Source: Halpernia humi
GTDB lineage: Bacteria; Bacteroidota; Bacteroidia; Flavobacteriales; Weeksellaceae
Length of the DNA: 64,000 nucleotides
Direction of reading: 5' to 3'
Assembly: GCF_900108025.1 (NCBI RefSeq)
Contig: NZ_FNUS01000004.1
Span: 186,001-250,000 of the forward strand
Shown: piece after piece, positions 63,581-64,000 of the stretch
Layout of the letters: each line of letters opens with the position of its first letter
Position numbering within the stretch: the stretch's first letter is position 1
The notes under the pieces: generated by a model
The model's input: only the letters and a program-made list of their open reading frames with translations
What the model was told of the DNA's origin: nothing
Databases searched by the model: none
Translations under genes and position numbers: made by a program

Positions 63581-64000
63581 TTATTCGTATTGGCTATAAT
63601 CAATGTCTCGATAATGTATATCGGGTGTTCTCTGCTTGCTTTTGTTAGGGATTCCAAATGCGTATGGTCTTATGTCAATCAAAAGGGTTTTTTCACCATC
63701 CTTTTCAATTTCTTGAATGTCAATAATTTTTCCATAAACCAAATATACTGGTCTTCTTCCTATTCTCCACGATGCTGTTGACGAAGTAATATACATTGGA
63801 TCAACTTTCCATTCAACAAAAAATGGTTTTCTTCTTATGTGAATCAATGTTGGAGTTGAGTTTTCGTCAATTATCTTTTCTTTATATGTTCTTCCATATA
63901 CACCTCCTGAATAAAAGCAATATTTTCCAACGATGCCTTTTTTTATTTCTGAAATTTTCAACAAATCATCTAAATCGTAAAGTGTTATTTTTGAGAGAGT
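63581..64000 (-). CDS. Hypothetical protein, 5' end beyond the window
   Basis: On the minus strand the frame is open from the window end (TLSKITLYDLDDLLKIS...) to the stop at 63581, at least 140 residues. The apparent start at 63964 is a TTG inside this frame and is probably not the true start. The visible part is rich in charged and aromatic residues (KKGIVGKYCFYSGGVYGRTYKEK, RRKPFFVEWKVDPMYI). No family is recognised and no signal or membrane segment is seen. Confidence 0.55.
   Translation of the reverse strand, partial: TLSKITLYDLDDLLKISEIKKGIVGKYCFYSGGVYGRTYKEKIIDENSTPTLIHIRRKPFFVEWKVDPMYITSSTASWRIGRRPVYLVYGKIIDIQEIEKDGEKTLLIDIRPYAFGIPNKSKQRTPDIHYRDIDYSQYE

Noticed and set aside
63557-63781. 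74-codon plus-strand ORF at the right end
   Set aside because: It overlaps the longer open minus-strand frame, which runs to the window edge, and its translation has no recognisable features.

Overview
The window looks like the chromosome of a flavobacterium (phylum Bacteroidota), most likely the Chryseobacterium/Weeksellaceae group. It has a T9SS sorting-signal protein, two TonB-dependent receptors, the Bacteroidota -7 promoter box TAnnTTTG before several genes, an adjacent pfkA-gapA pair and very A+T-rich intergenic DNA. The left 36 kb is clearly less A+T-rich than the right 28 kb and reads as an integrated mobile island. The right part reads as ordinary chromosome.

Bases 1-7140 are a plus-strand sulfur/thiol cassette: rhodaneses, two methyltransferases, small membrane proteins, an HMA metal-binding protein, a YeeE/YedE-type transporter pair, a DUF2490 outer-membrane protein and a secreted persulfide-dioxygenase-like/rhodanese fusion. 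It carries several scars: a cystathionine-lyase-type gene cut off and joined to a beheaded rhodanese gene, a decayed thioredoxin remnant and a frameshifted YeeE gene.

Bases 7248-19334 hold a lipoprotein-like ORF followed by a tightly packed ten-gene plus-strand operon: TolC-type channel, RND pump, membrane-fusion lipoprotein, TlpA thioredoxin, DsbD N-terminal-domain protein, DsbD, two more TlpA thioredoxins, a DsrE-like protein and a SoxB-like metallophosphoesterase. With the first cassette it suggests an envelope thiol-redox and sulfane-sulfur system tied to an efflux pump.

Bases 19424-35846 are the accessory module of a Bacteroidota integrative conjugative element (ICE): RteC-domain regulators at both ends, an 1809-residue methylase/helicase with its DUF1896 partner, an ORF6N protein with a PLD-like C-terminus, topoisomerase III, a DUF4099/DUF3945-type protein and two excisionase-like HTH proteins. 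Inside it sits an arsenic operon (arsR, DUF6428, metallophosphatase, gcvH-like, acr3) with two palindromic candidate ArsR operators. It has no arsenate reductase but does contain a GcvH-like lipoyl carrier, the least expected gene combination here. No integrase, relaxase or conjugation genes lie in the window, so the element must continue to the left.

The right edge of the island probably lies between 35.85 and 36.17 kb. Beyond it are housekeeping and surface genes: DUF1573, valS, DUF4241, a PfkB kinase, hydrolases, AcpH-like, YceI, a T9SS cargo protein, TonB receptors, pfkA, gapA, mscS, a PepSY-type membrane protein, an ABC-F ATPase, GH25 lysozyme, M3 peptidase and an SGNH hydrolase. Between them lie clear hairpin terminators and three groups of palindromic repeats: at 42.3 kb, a 217-bp tandem array at 54.8-55.3 kb, and G+C-rich elements at 63.3-63.5 kb. 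I found no rRNA, tRNA or CRISPR.
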